Of a stretch of 64,000 nucleotides of DNA, positions 35,897-45,200 are shown in pieces. Each line of letters starts with the position of its first letter. Position 1 is the first letter of the stretch. The notes beneath the pieces are model-generated. The model did no database searches and had not been told where the DNA came from. It saw nothing but the letters and a program-made list of their open reading frames with translations. Origin of the DNA: UBA4744 sp963717135 (GTDB taxonomy: Bacteria; Actinomycetota; Acidimicrobiia; Spongiisociales; UBA4744); NCBI GenBank assembly GCA_963717135.1, contig CAVQVN010000006.1, positions 62,001 to 126,000 on the forward strand. The letters are read 5' to 3'. The position numbers were made by a program, and so were the translations under genes.

Positions 35897-36503
35897 CGGC
35901 AGCTTCCCGACAAGTAGCAACGAAGTTGGACAGAAGTCGAGCCCCGTTGTGACCACTCCGCTCGGGATGGAACTGGACACCCACCCGGTTGCCCTGCCGG
36001 ACCAGGGCCGCAAAAGGCACACCGTATTCGGCCACGGCGACCACTACCGCCGGATCCGACGGCACGGGTGCGAAGCTGTGTACGAAATAGAACGTGGGCC
36101 GGTCCTCGAGTCCTGCCAGAAGCGGGTCCGGGCGGAGCACCTGCAGGTCGTTCCATCCGATGTGCGGCAGGCGGGGGGCACCCTCGAGACGTTTGACCCG
36201 ACCACCCATCAACCCCAGACAGCTGGTCTCGTCCTCTTCGGCGGTTTCGAAAAAGAGCTGGAGACCAACGCAGATCCCGAGCAGAGGAACGTCGAGTTCG
36301 ATGAGCGGTGGGGGAAACCCGGCACCCGCCAACCGCTGCATGGCGGCTCCACTGGAACCAACGCCCGGAAGGATCACTCCGTCCGCCCCGGCAAGATCGG
36401 CCGGGCGGTCTACGACCCGGGCGGCGGCGCCGGTACGGGCTAGTGCCTCAGCGATCGAGACGAGGTTGCCGGCACCGTGGTCGATGATCGCCAGGGTGGT
36501 CAC
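35886..36503 (-). CDS. hisH: Imidazole glycerol phosphate synthase, glutaminase subunit
   Basis: A 205-residue class I glutaminase. The nucleophile Cys is in LGICVGLQLFF and the His-Glu pair is in VQFHPERSG. The oxyanion region LPGVGSSGAAM is present. It supplies ammonia to HisF. ATGA overlap with hisB. Confidence 0.95.
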   Translation of the reverse strand: MTTLAIIDHGAGNLVSIAEALARTGAAARVVDRPADLAGADGVILPGVGSSGAAMQRLAGAGFPPPLIELDVPLLGICVGLQLFFETAEEDETSCLGLMGGRVKRLEGAPRLPHIGWNDLQVLRPDPLLAGLEDRPTFYFVHSFAPVPSDPAVVVAVAEYGVPFAALVRQGNRVGVQFHPERSGHNGARLLSNFVATCREAADAA

Positions 36504-37084
36504 GAGGTCCCCTTGGTGGAAGCTATCCCGACCCGGCGAGGATCGTGCTCTACAGCCCGGCGGAGGGCCCGGGCGAGAGCTTTGAAGGCGGCCTCGGCGA
36601 GGTGATGATCGTTGAACCCGGAGGCGCTGACATGCAAAGTGATTCCCGCCGAGCGGGTGAAAGCCTCCAGGGCATGGGGGATGTTCTGGGTGGTCAGATT
36701 GCCGATCCGTTCGGTCCGAAAAGCCAGATTCACGACCGAGTAAGGGCGCCCGCCGACATCGACCGCCACCACCGCCAGGGCCTCGTCCATGGGCACCTGA
36801 GCCTCACCGAACCGGGAGATGCCGGTTCGGTCGCCCAGCGCTTCGGCCAGTGCCGCACCCAACACCAACATGGTGTCTTCAACCGTGTGGTGGTCGTCCA
36901 CCTCCAGATCCCCTTTGGTACGCAGTTCGAGATCGAACAGCGCGTGGTGGGCGAGAGAAGTGAGGAGGTGATCGAAAAAGCCGACGCCGGTGTCGATGGA
37001 TGCCAGACCTGTTCCGTCCAGCTCGAGGCGCACGTCGACCTCGGTCTCTCGGGTGGCCCGGGTGAGTGATGCGAACCTCGTCAT
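36500..37084 (-). CDS. hisB: Imidazoleglycerol-phosphate dehydratase
   Basis: A 194-residue monofunctional dehydratase with the metal-binding pairs DDHHTVEDT and FNDHHLAEAAFKA. There is no N-terminal histidinol-phosphatase domain; that activity is probably supplied by the hisN gene at 40.5 kb. ATGA overlap with hisD. Confidence 0.95.
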   Translation of the reverse strand: MTRFASLTRATRETEVDVRLELDGTGLASIDTGVGFFDHLLTSLAHHALFDLELRTKGDLEVDDHHTVEDTMLVLGAALAEALGDRTGISRFGEAQVPMDEALAVVAVDVGGRPYSVVNLAFRTERIGNLTTQNIPHALEAFTRSAGITLHVSASGFNDHHLAEAAFKALARALRRAVEHDPRRVGIASTKGTS

Positions 37085-38388
37085 CCGATCGGCTCCGTGA
37101 AACGTAGCTCGGCGGCCATTCGATGAGCTGTGAAACCTTCGGCATCCGCCAGCGCCGCAATCGTCGGAAGCAGACTGCTCAGACCTGTCTCCGTGAGGTT
37201 CTGCACCTGTCGCCAGGATCCGAAATCCTCAACCGAAAGGGGTCCGGCGGCCCGGGCCAGGCCACCGGTGGGCAACACATGATTGGCGCCGGTCGCGTAG
37301 TCACCGGCCGATTCCGGAGACCAGCGACCGACGTACACGGAACCGGCCGCGTAGATCTCTTCGGCGTCGGCCTGCGGATCGGCGGTCAGGATCGTTACGT
37401 GCTCGGCCGCGTATTCGTTGGCGAAATCGAAGGCCGAAGACCGATCGGTCGCCACGACGGCCAACCCGTGGGCAGCGAGCGCTTTGGCCAGGATCTCACG
37501 CCGGTCGAGGTGCGGCAACAGCTCGGCCAGGGAGCTTTCCACCCTCGGCGGCAGGGTTGGGTCGGTGGTGACCAGCACCGCCGGGGAGTCGGGCCCGTGT
37601 TCGGCTTGACACAGCAGATCGATGGCCACCAGCCGCGGATCCGCTGTTTGGTCGGCCAGTACGAGTACCTCGGAAGGCCCGGCCGGCAAGTCGATCGCGC
37701 AGTCTCCCAGCACGGCCAGCTTGGCAGCGGTCACCCACGCATTGCCCGGTCCGACGATCTTGTCGACCGGAGCCACCGTCTCGGTGCCGTAGGCGAGCGC
37801 GGCGATCGCCTGGGCACCACCCATCGCATATAGCTCGTCGATGTCGAGCATGGCAGCCGCCACCAAGAGGGCGGGTTGCAGTGATCCGTCGGGACCTGCC
37901 GGGGTAGCAACCGCCACCTCCGGGACCCCTGCCACTCGAGCGGGAACCACGCTCATGATCAACGATGATGGGTAGGCGCCCTTTCCACCCGGCACGTAGG
38001 CTCCGACCCGCCGCAGCGGCCGCCACACGCGACGGATCTCCACCCCGGCCTGGGTCTCGACCGTCATCGAATCGGGAAGCTGGGCGCGATGGAAAGCGGC
38101 CACGTTGGAGATGGCATGTTCGATCGCCCGGATCAACCGGGGAGATGCCGCGGATCGGGCGGCCGTGAGTTCCGAAGCCGGCACGGCGAGACCGGCGGAA
38201 CGTCCGCCACCGAACCGGCGGTTGGCGTCGGCCACCGCCGAGTCGCCACCGTGACGGACTGATTCGCAAACCTCGGCGGCGCCGCTCCGGACGGTCGGAT
38301 CCGGAACGGCCCGGCGCCGGACGAGGGCCCGCCGCTCCCGCGGACCGAGCCCGGCCAGCTCGACGAGTCGCAACCTCGGCGTGGTCAT
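37081..38388 (-). CDS. hisD: Histidinol dehydrogenase
   Basis: A 435-residue enzyme for the last two steps of histidine synthesis. Landmarks are YVPGGKGAYPSSLIM, GAQAIAALAYGTETV, VGPGNAWVTAAK, PAGPSEVLVLAD and QAEHGPDSPA (family QAEHD). Length fits. ATGA overlap with hisG. Confidence 0.95.
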   Translation of the reverse strand: MTTPRLRLVELAGLGPRERRALVRRRAVPDPTVRSGAAEVCESVRHGGDSAVADANRRFGGGRSAGLAVPASELTAARSAASPRLIRAIEHAISNVAAFHRAQLPDSMTVETQAGVEIRRVWRPLRRVGAYVPGGKGAYPSSLIMSVVPARVAGVPEVAVATPAGPDGSLQPALLVAAAMLDIDELYAMGGAQAIAALAYGTETVAPVDKIVGPGNAWVTAAKLAVLGDCAIDLPAGPSEVLVLADQTADPRLVAIDLLCQAEHGPDSPAVLVTTDPTLPPRVESSLAELLPHLDRREILAKALAAHGLAVVATDRSSAFDFANEYAAEHVTILTADPQADAEEIYAAGSVYVGRWSPESAGDYATGANHVLPTGGLARAAGPLSVEDFGSWRQVQNLTETGLSSLLPTIAALADAEGFTAHRMAAELRFTEPIG

Positions 38389-39245
38389 GGAATCAACTGC
38401 TCGATCCGCAGCACCAGGATGTCCCGGGCGCCGGCCGCCTGCAATTCGGGGAGCAGGTTCCAGACATCGTCGGCCTTCACTACGGAATGCACCGCAACCA
38501 TGCCATCCTCGGCCAGCGGCACCACGGTGGGACTCTCCAGACCCGGAATCAACTTCCCGATTCGCGAGATCGACTCCGAAGCCGCGTTGAGCACCAGATA
38601 ACGTTGCTGGCGGCCGGCCACCACCGCCTGAAGAGCCGTCGCCACCCTCTTGAGTTCGGTCGGGCGCTCCCGCAGCGCCACCGGGTCGGCAATCAGCACC
38701 GCCTGGGACTCGAGGATCGTGCCGACCCGGCGCAGACCGTTGACCATGAGGGTGCTGCCGGTGGACACCAAGTCGACGATGGCGTCTGCCACCCCCAGCT
38801 TGGGCGCCACCTCAACCGAACCGTGGAGCGGAATAACCGTCACCTCCACCTCACGCTCCGCAAAAAAGGAGGCGGTGAGGTGGGGATGCGCGGTGGCGAT
38901 ACTGAATCCGGCAAAATCCTCTGCATGGTCCGCTGCCAAATCTTTGGGGACTGCCGCCACCAACTCGCACCGCCCGTACCCCAGTTCGGCCAGGACGGGC
39001 AGGTCGATACCGCTCTCGGCTAGAGCGTCCCGACCCGTGATGCCCAGATCCGCCGTGGAATCCCCTACCAGCTCGACTATGTCCTCGGTTCGTACGAAGA
39101 GAAGATCCAGGTCGACGTTCCGCACCCGCACCGACAACGCCCGATCGGTCGGCTCGAACACGAGCCCGGCATCCCGCAGCAGGGCCAGGGTCGGCTCCTG
39201 CAACCGTCCCTTGTTAGGGATGGCGAATCGCATGGTGCGGCTCAC
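38385..39245 (-). CDS. hisG: ATP phosphoribosyltransferase, long form
   Basis: A 286-residue HisG. GTG 39245 is preferred because it has a GGAGGAAGG site and overlaps the upstream stop as GTGA; ATG 39233 is an alternative. MRFAIPNKGRL begins the catalytic domain, DLVSTGSTL is the PRPP loop, and a C-terminal ACT-like domain (from about residue 205) makes it the long, histidine-regulated form that needs no HisZ. Confidence 0.94.
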   Translation of the reverse strand: MSRTMRFAIPNKGRLQEPTLALLRDAGLVFEPTDRALSVRVRNVDLDLLFVRTEDIVELVGDSTADLGITGRDALAESGIDLPVLAELGYGRCELVAAVPKDLAADHAEDFAGFSIATAHPHLTASFFAEREVEVTVIPLHGSVEVAPKLGVADAIVDLVSTGSTLMVNGLRRVGTILESQAVLIADPVALRERPTELKRVATALQAVVAGRQQRYLVLNAASESISRIGKLIPGLESPTVVPLAEDGMVAVHSVVKADDVWNLLPELQAAGARDILVLRIEQLIP

Positions 39246-39550
39246 GAACCTTCCTCCTTCGCCAATCGGTCCAGAGCCAGCCGGTAGCCGCCCATGCCGT
39301 GCCGGAGCCACTGGTTGATGCGCGTCACGGTCGCGGTCGAGGCTCCGGTCAGTTCGGCAATCTCCCGGTAAGAAAGGCCCTGATCGAGCAATCGCACCAC
39401 CGCCCACCGGTGGCTGAATTCCTCCAGCTCTCGCCGCGTGCAGAGATCACGCAAGAAGGCGGCGGCTTCGTCGGTGGTCGTCAGTCTGAGCACTGCTTCC
39501 AGCAGTGAGTCGAGCTCCCCGGTTCGCCAGTCGTCGGTTTCTACCGTCAC
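39242..39550 (-). CDS. YerC/YecD (TrpR-like) helix-turn-helix regulator
   Basis: A 102-residue all-helical protein with the TrpR-superfamily motif SYREIAELTGASTATVTRINQWL (helix-turn-helix near residues 58-80), start GTG 39550. YerC-type proteins sit at the head of his operons in several phyla. It is the first gene of the minus-strand his run and is divergent from hisA, with a dyad in the gap, so it probably controls both units (inference). Confidence 0.88.
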   Translation of the reverse strand: MTVETDDWRTGELDSLLEAVLRLTTTDEAAAFLRDLCTRRELEEFSHRWAVVRLLDQGLSYREIAELTGASTATVTRINQWLRHGMGGYRLALDRLAKEEGS

Positions 39551-39573
39551 ACCATCACCAACCTGTGTACTAT

Positions 39574-39593
39574 TGTTTTAGCATGCTAACACA
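39574..39593. promoter_or_regulatory. Operator-like dyad between yerC-like gene and hisA
   Basis: The 12-bp perfect palindrome TTAGCATGCTAA (39578-39589) extends, with one mismatch per arm, to 20 bp. It lies in the 84-bp gap between divergent his units, between possible -35 and -10 elements of the minus-strand promoter. A TrpR-like regulator site is plausible; binding is not shown. Confidence 0.55.
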
Positions 39594-39634
39594 GTAACTG
39601 CGGAAGGGTATGTAGTGCGAAAAGAAGATCCGGA

Positions 39635-40462
39635 ATGCAGGTGATCCCGGCGGTCGACGTGCTGGACGGCCGGGTCGTGCGACTTCAAGAGGGTGACTTC
39701 GAGCGCCGAAGCTCCTACGGAGACGATCCGGTGGTCATGGCCCGGCACTGGGTTGCGGAAGGCGCAGACCTGCTCCATGTTGTCGATCTCAATGGAGCAC
39801 GCACCGGACGACCCGATCCCTTTCTCTGGAGGAGCCTGGCCACCGCCCGGATTCCCTTCCAGATCGGAGGCGGCATCCGAACCCTGGCATCTGCCCGGGC
39901 CGCCGTGACGGCCGGCGCCCAACGGGTCGTACTGGGATCGGCCGCCGTCTGGCAGCCACAGCTGGTCGGCGAGATCATCGACGCCCTCGGGCCACGTCGC
40001 GTCGTGGCGGCCGTCGATGTGCGGGCCGGCCGCGCCCTCGGGGACGCCTGGATGGATGAAGGGCTGGAATTGGCACGGGTCCTCGCCCGGCTCGTCGCGA
40101 GCGGCGTGCAGAACGTCCTGGCCACGTCGGTGAGCCGAGATGGAATGATGCAAGGCCCCGATCAGGACCTCCTCGATCAGATCCGCCGCCGGGCGCCGTC
40201 GGTGGCCGTGATCGCTTCCGGAGGGGTGGGCTCGCTCGACGATCTGCGAGCGCTGACCCTCACCGGGGTGGGAGCGGTAATCGTGGGCCGGGCCCTCTAT
40301 GAAAACCGGTTCACCTACCAGGACGCGGTCACCATCGCCACCCGAAGACTGCCCGACCCGCCCCCGACCACCGGGCCCGCCCCGAAGATCGTTGGAGCGA
40401 GCAAGCCGGGCGATCCGGACGGCGGCAACGCGCCGGTGGGCCGTTCGGTCCGGGGTGAATGA
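39635..40462 (+). CDS. hisA: ProFAR isomerase (HisA)
   Basis: A 275-residue barrel enzyme starting MQVIPAVDVLDGRVVRL, with catalytic Asp in PAVDV and in TSVSRDGMMQGPD; phosphate sites GGGIRT and ASGGVG are present. A 30-residue Pro/Gly-rich tail after residue 243 exceeds the usual length (about 240). A PriA-type dual role with tryptophan synthesis, common in actinobacteria, cannot be ruled out. It is followed at once by hisN. Confidence 0.93.
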   Translation: MQVIPAVDVLDGRVVRLQEGDFERRSSYGDDPVVMARHWVAEGADLLHVVDLNGARTGRPDPFLWRSLATARIPFQIGGGIRTLASARAAVTAGAQRVVLGSAAVWQPQLVGEIIDALGPRRVVAAVDVRAGRALGDAWMDEGLELARVLARLVASGVQNVLATSVSRDGMMQGPDQDLLDQIRRRAPSVAVIASGGVGSLDDLRALTLTGVGAVIVGRALYENRFTYQDAVTIATRRLPDPPPTTGPAPKIVGASKPGDPDGGNAPVGRSVRGE

Positions 40463-41260
40463 ATGCAGTCAAAAGTGCCGATGGACATGGATTCTTTGCA
40501 GGAGTTTTCGGTCCAATTGGCTCGCGAGTCGGGAGAGTTGATCACCCGGTATTTCCGGCAACCGGATCTGGTGGTCGACGCCAAGGCTGATAGTTCACCG
40601 GTCACCGCGGCGGATCGCGAGGCCGAGGAGTTGCTGCGTAGACGCATCCGCGCCCGTTTTCCCGAGCATGGGATCTTCGGCGAGGAATTCGGAACCGAAC
40701 GGGGGGACGCCGAATACGTCTGGGTCCTCGACCCCATCGATGGGACGATCTCCTTTGTGGCCGGCGTACCGCTCTTCGGCACCTTGATCGGCTTGATGCA
40801 GGGCGGCCGGCCGATTCTCGGGGTGATCCATCAACCGATCACGAAAGAACTCCTGGTCGGCACCGCTTCTCGTACCACCCTCAACGGCCGCCCCGTTCGA
40901 GTGAGAGAAACGAACTCGCTGGAGGCGGCGACCCTGCTCACCACCGACCCCGGGCTCATCGAGCGATACAAGAGTCTCGACCGCTTCGAGGTGCTGCGGA
41001 GCCGCACCGGGCAGTATCGAGGCTGGGGCGACTGCTATGGCTACCTCCTGGTGGCGACCGCCCGGGCAGACATCATGATTGATCCGATCATGAACCCGTG
41101 GGATCTCATCCCGCTGGTTCCGGTGATTCAAGGCGCCGGTGGGGTGATCACAACCTGGGAAGGCAACGACCCGGTCCACGGGAACTCGGCCGTGGCGTCG
41201 ACACCGGCCCTTCACCAGCAGGTGCTCGAGATCCTGAACCACCCACCCGATCGCTCCTAG
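40463..41260 (+). CDS. hisN: Histidinol-phosphatase, inositol monophosphatase family
   Basis: A 265-residue IMPase-fold phosphatase beginning directly after the hisA stop (TGA then ATG); ATG 40481 is also possible. Metal motifs are GEEFG, DPIDGTISF and the C-terminal NPWDLIPL. The place next to hisA and the absence of a phosphatase domain in HisB support histidinol phosphate as substrate. Other IMPase substrates are possible. Confidence 0.88.
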   Translation: MQSKVPMDMDSLQEFSVQLARESGELITRYFRQPDLVVDAKADSSPVTAADREAEELLRRRIRARFPEHGIFGEEFGTERGDAEYVWVLDPIDGTISFVAGVPLFGTLIGLMQGGRPILGVIHQPITKELLVGTASRTTLNGRPVRVRETNSLEAATLLTTDPGLIERYKSLDRFEVLRSRTGQYRGWGDCYGYLLVATARADIMIDPIMNPWDLIPLVPVIQGAGGVITTWEGNDPVHGNSAVASTPALHQQVLEILNHPPDRS

Positions 41261-41394
41261 TCCGGCGATCCACCTCCACCCGCTTGCCTGTCCCGGGTCC
41301 CGCGGCTCCGGTCCCGGTCGACTGAGCCGTTGGAACCTCCCCTGGCAGGCGCACCGTGGGGGTATCGTTGAGAAGAGCCCACCAGCGAGGTCAA

Positions 41395-42120
41395 ATGAGT
41401 CGCCGGTCCACGCCCGTGCTCGCCTGGCAGGAGGATGAAGGAGGCGAGAGCGCCGGGCCGTACACCATTCGATTAGAGGCACCTCGACGTTGGCAACTTC
41501 TCGTCAAGGGGCGGTCGGTCGGATTTCACGAAACCAAGACCGCGGCCCGACAAGCAGCGACGGAATTGAACCGACGACACGGCGTCAAGCGACAGCTGGT
41601 TGGCTATCTCGTGGTTGCCGGCGTCTCCCTGGCCGGCCTCGGGACGGCCCTGGTCGCACGCACCGAACCCAACCCCCAGTACCCGCCCGCCCGGGCCATC
41701 GCCGATCGCTTCGACCAAGCCAGGCTGGCGGTCGAGGAGGGTCGGGTGACCATCGATCAGGTCGATCAGATGTTTGATGGTATTGAGGGTGGCTCCTTCG
41801 AGCATGGTGGCCGTGTCAAGCTTGGACTCACCGGGGTCTTTGATGGCGCCTGTTACGCCATGACCTGGCGATCCGGTTATCCGCTGGGCGGCGTGGTGGT
41901 CCGCAGCAACTACCTCACCTGTCAACCCGATCCGAGCCTCATCGATCAACCCGACCCTCCGGGACTGGTGGCGGAGCCTGTACGGCCCTCCTGGAAGTAT
42001 GCCCTCCCCGATCCGGTCCAGACCCGGGTGTGGTTCATTCCGGTGGTCGCCATCTTCTTCGGGTTGTTCCTGGCAACGGCCCTTCGCGCCATAGGCCTGC
42101 TGTTTGCCCTAAGAAGATGA
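41395..42120 (+). CDS. Two-pass membrane protein of unknown function
   Basis: A 241-residue protein; ATG 41395 follows GCGAGG. A soluble N-terminal section with a KGRSVGFHETKTAARQ segment (a short beta-rich module) precedes a membrane helix near residues 68-84, then an outer-side domain with two Cys (about residues 151 and 180) and a second helix near the C-terminus. I do not recognise the family. It lies between hisN and a large unknown protein. Confidence 0.6.
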   Translation: MSRRSTPVLAWQEDEGGESAGPYTIRLEAPRRWQLLVKGRSVGFHETKTAARQAATELNRRHGVKRQLVGYLVVAGVSLAGLGTALVARTEPNPQYPPARAIADRFDQARLAVEEGRVTIDQVDQMFDGIEGGSFEHGGRVKLGLTGVFDGACYAMTWRSGYPLGGVVVRSNYLTCQPDPSLIDQPDPPGLVAEPVRPSWKYALPDPVQTRVWFIPVVAIFFGLFLATALRAIGLLFALRR

Positions 42121-42137
42121 CCCGCACCACGCGGCCA

Positions 42138-42163
42138 CCCACAGGAGCTACCGGTTCTGTGGG
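42138..42163. other. Short hairpin upstream of the 1146-residue gene
   Basis: CCCACAG (42138-42144) pairs with CTGTGGG (42157-42163) across a 12-base loop in the 105-bp gap. It may end the upstream transcript or lie in the leader of the next gene. Confidence 0.35.
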
Positions 42164-42225
42164 ATGATCATCGCCGCCGATCCAGATTTCGGGGAGCCGG
42201 CGCAGGCGACAAGGGACGCATCGGA

Positions 42226-45200
42226 ATGACCAAACATGGCGCGGAGGGCCGGTTCGAAACCAGCAGCGGAGACGAGGCGTACCGCATCTCCAATTACGAT
42301 CGGCTGCCGCCTTTCTTGATGAGCGTCGTTTCTGATTCCAACCACTGGATGTACCTGTCGAGCGGCGGCGGAATCACCGCCGGACGGGTCGACGAGGAGA
42401 ACTGCCTGTTCCCGTACGAGACGGACGACCGTCTCCACGTCGCCTATGGTGTTACCGGTCCCGTCACCATCGTCCGGGCCCATACCAAGGCCAACGGGAT
42501 GACGATCTGGCGTCCGTTCGATCCCCACCGAAGTGGCGACCGGTTCGAACGCCATCTCTACAAGAGCGTGGTGGGGAATTGGGTGGAGTTCGAAGAGATC
42601 GATCACGAGTTGGGATTGATCTTTGGATACCGGTGGTCGACCAGCGACCGTTTCGGCTTCATCCGCTCAGCCAGATTGCGACGAGATAGCAAGTCGCCGG
42701 TGCGCTCGGCTCAAGTGCTGGATGGCTTGCTCAACGTCATGCCGCCGGGAGTGCCACTTTTGTCTCAGCAAACCTCCAGCACTCTGGTCGACGCGTACAA
42801 ACGATCCGAACTGGACTCCTCCACCGGCATGGGGTTCTTCACCCTCGAAGCCCGTATAACGGATCGGGCGGAAGCTGCCGAGTCGTTGCGCACCAACGTC
42901 GTCTGGTCTCCGGAGTTCGACGAGTCGGTCGTGCTCCTGGATGCCGGACCGGTGGGTCGTTTCCAGGAAACGGGCACAGTGGAAAGCCGGCATATCCGGG
43001 TCGGACGCCGGGGCGCCTACTTGATGGCATTCGATCTGGAATTCGAAGACGAGGGCCCGGCCCGGTGGGACCTGATCGCCGACGTCGGACTTGGACACCG
43101 CCAAGCACAGCAACTACGTGCCCTGATCCTGAACCGCTCCGACCTCCAGCCCCTCATCCAAGCCGACGTTCAGGCCGGAGCTGCCCACCTCCGCACCATT
43201 ATCGCCGGCGCCGACGGCTTCCAGCACACCGCCGACCGGATGGCCGCCGCGCACCACGCCGTCAACGTGCTCTTCAACGACATGCGGGGCGGGGTCTACT
43301 CCGACAACCATTCCGTCGAAATATCCGACTTCGTGAGTTTCGTCGGCACCCGCAACCGCCGGGTCCACGAGGCCCATCGGGACTTCCTCACCAAACTTCC
43401 ACCAAAGCTCGAAATTGGCGCATTGCGGGAAGCGGCCGCCACCAGAGGCGGCGCCGACTTGCTGCGGCTGGTCTCGGAGTATCTCCCCATCTTCTTCAGC
43501 CGCCGGCACGGAGACCCCAGCCGACCCTGGAACCGTTTTTCGATTCGAGTCAAGCACCGGGATGGGTCGCGGCGCCTCGACTACGAGGGCAACTGGAGGG
43601 ACATCTTCCAGAACTGGGAGGCCCTATCCCAGAGCTTCCCCGGTTTCCTCGAGAGCATCGTCGCCAAGTTCGTCAATGCCTCAACGATGGACGGCCACAA
43701 TCCATACCGCCTCACCCGCCGGGGCATCGACTGGGAGATCCCCGAACCGGACAACCCATGGAGCAACATCGGCTATTGGGGTGACCACCAGATCGTGTAC
43801 CTGCTTCGGTTTCTCGAGCAATTGGACCGGTACCACCCCGATGCCATCACCCGGATTCTGGACCGGCAAGTCTTCAGCTACGCCGACGTTCCCTACCGGA
43901 TTGCTCCGTTCGACCAGATTGTCGTGGATCCGAAGAACACGATCACCTTCGACACCGAGGCGGCCCGGCGGATCGACCGCCGCGTCGAAACGGTGGGTTT
44001 CGACGGCAAACTCGTGGCGAACGAATCCGGATCGGTCTTGCACGTCACCTTGGCCGAGAAGCTGCTGGTTCCTGCCCTCGCCAAACTCTCGAATCTGGTC
44101 CTCGACGGAGGCATCTGGCTGAACACCCAGCGTCCCGAGTGGAACGACGCCAATAACGCCCTGGTCGGCAACGGGCTCTCGATGGTGACCCTCGCTTATC
44201 TACGGCGCTACCTCACCTGGTTGACCCGCCTCTTCGAGAACGAAGCACGCACCTTCCCCATCTCTACCGAAGTAGCCGGCTGGTGCCACGAGGTGTTGAG
44301 CATTCTCCAGGATCACCGCCCGATCCTGAATGAACCGGTGACCGATTCGCGCCGCCGCCGGCTGCTCGATGCGCTGGGAGGAGCATTCTCCGATTACCGC
44401 AAGCAGGTCTACCGGGATGGATTGACGGGCCGGACCGACGTGGAGGCTCGGACGCTGGTCGAGTTGGGCACAACTGCGCAGGCCTTCCTCGATCACAGTA
44501 TCTACGCCAACCGGAGACCAGACGGTCTCTACCACTCGTACAATCTGCTGGTTCTCACAGCGGATCGGGCCGGCATCGAGCATCTCGACGAGATGCTGGA
44601 AGGACAGGTAGCCGTGCTCAGCTCAGGGATCCTCTCCCCTCCCGAGGCGGTCGAGCTCATCGAAGGCTTGTTCGACAGCGCCCTGTATCGGCCCGATCAA
44701 AACAGCTTCATGCTGTACCCGGACCGGCGGCTTCCATCGTTTCTGGAGAAGAACCTGATACCCCCTGAAACGGTCGGCGCCAATCCCCTGCTGCAGGCCC
44801 TCGTGGAAGAAGGCGACACCTCGATAATCGAGAAAGATGCCTTGGGAAATTACCGATTCAGTCCTGATTGTGAGACGGCCGCCCGGGTCGAAGAGGCCCT
44901 CGACCGCCTGGCGGACGTCCCCCGTTGGTCGGATCTGGTCTCCGCCCATCGCGCCGACACCCTCGAGGCCTTCGAATCGGTCTTCCATCACCATGCCTTC
45001 ACCGGCCGCTCGGGTTCCATGTACAAATACGAAGGACTAGGCAGCATCTACTGGCACATGGTGGCGAAACTCCTCGTCGCCATTCAGGAGGTGTTCTTCG
45101 AGGCGGTCGACCACGATGCTGCCGGTGAGACCGTCACCCGCCTCCGGGATGCCTACTACCGGGTGCGGGACGGTCTCGGTTTCAACAAGACACCGGATGA

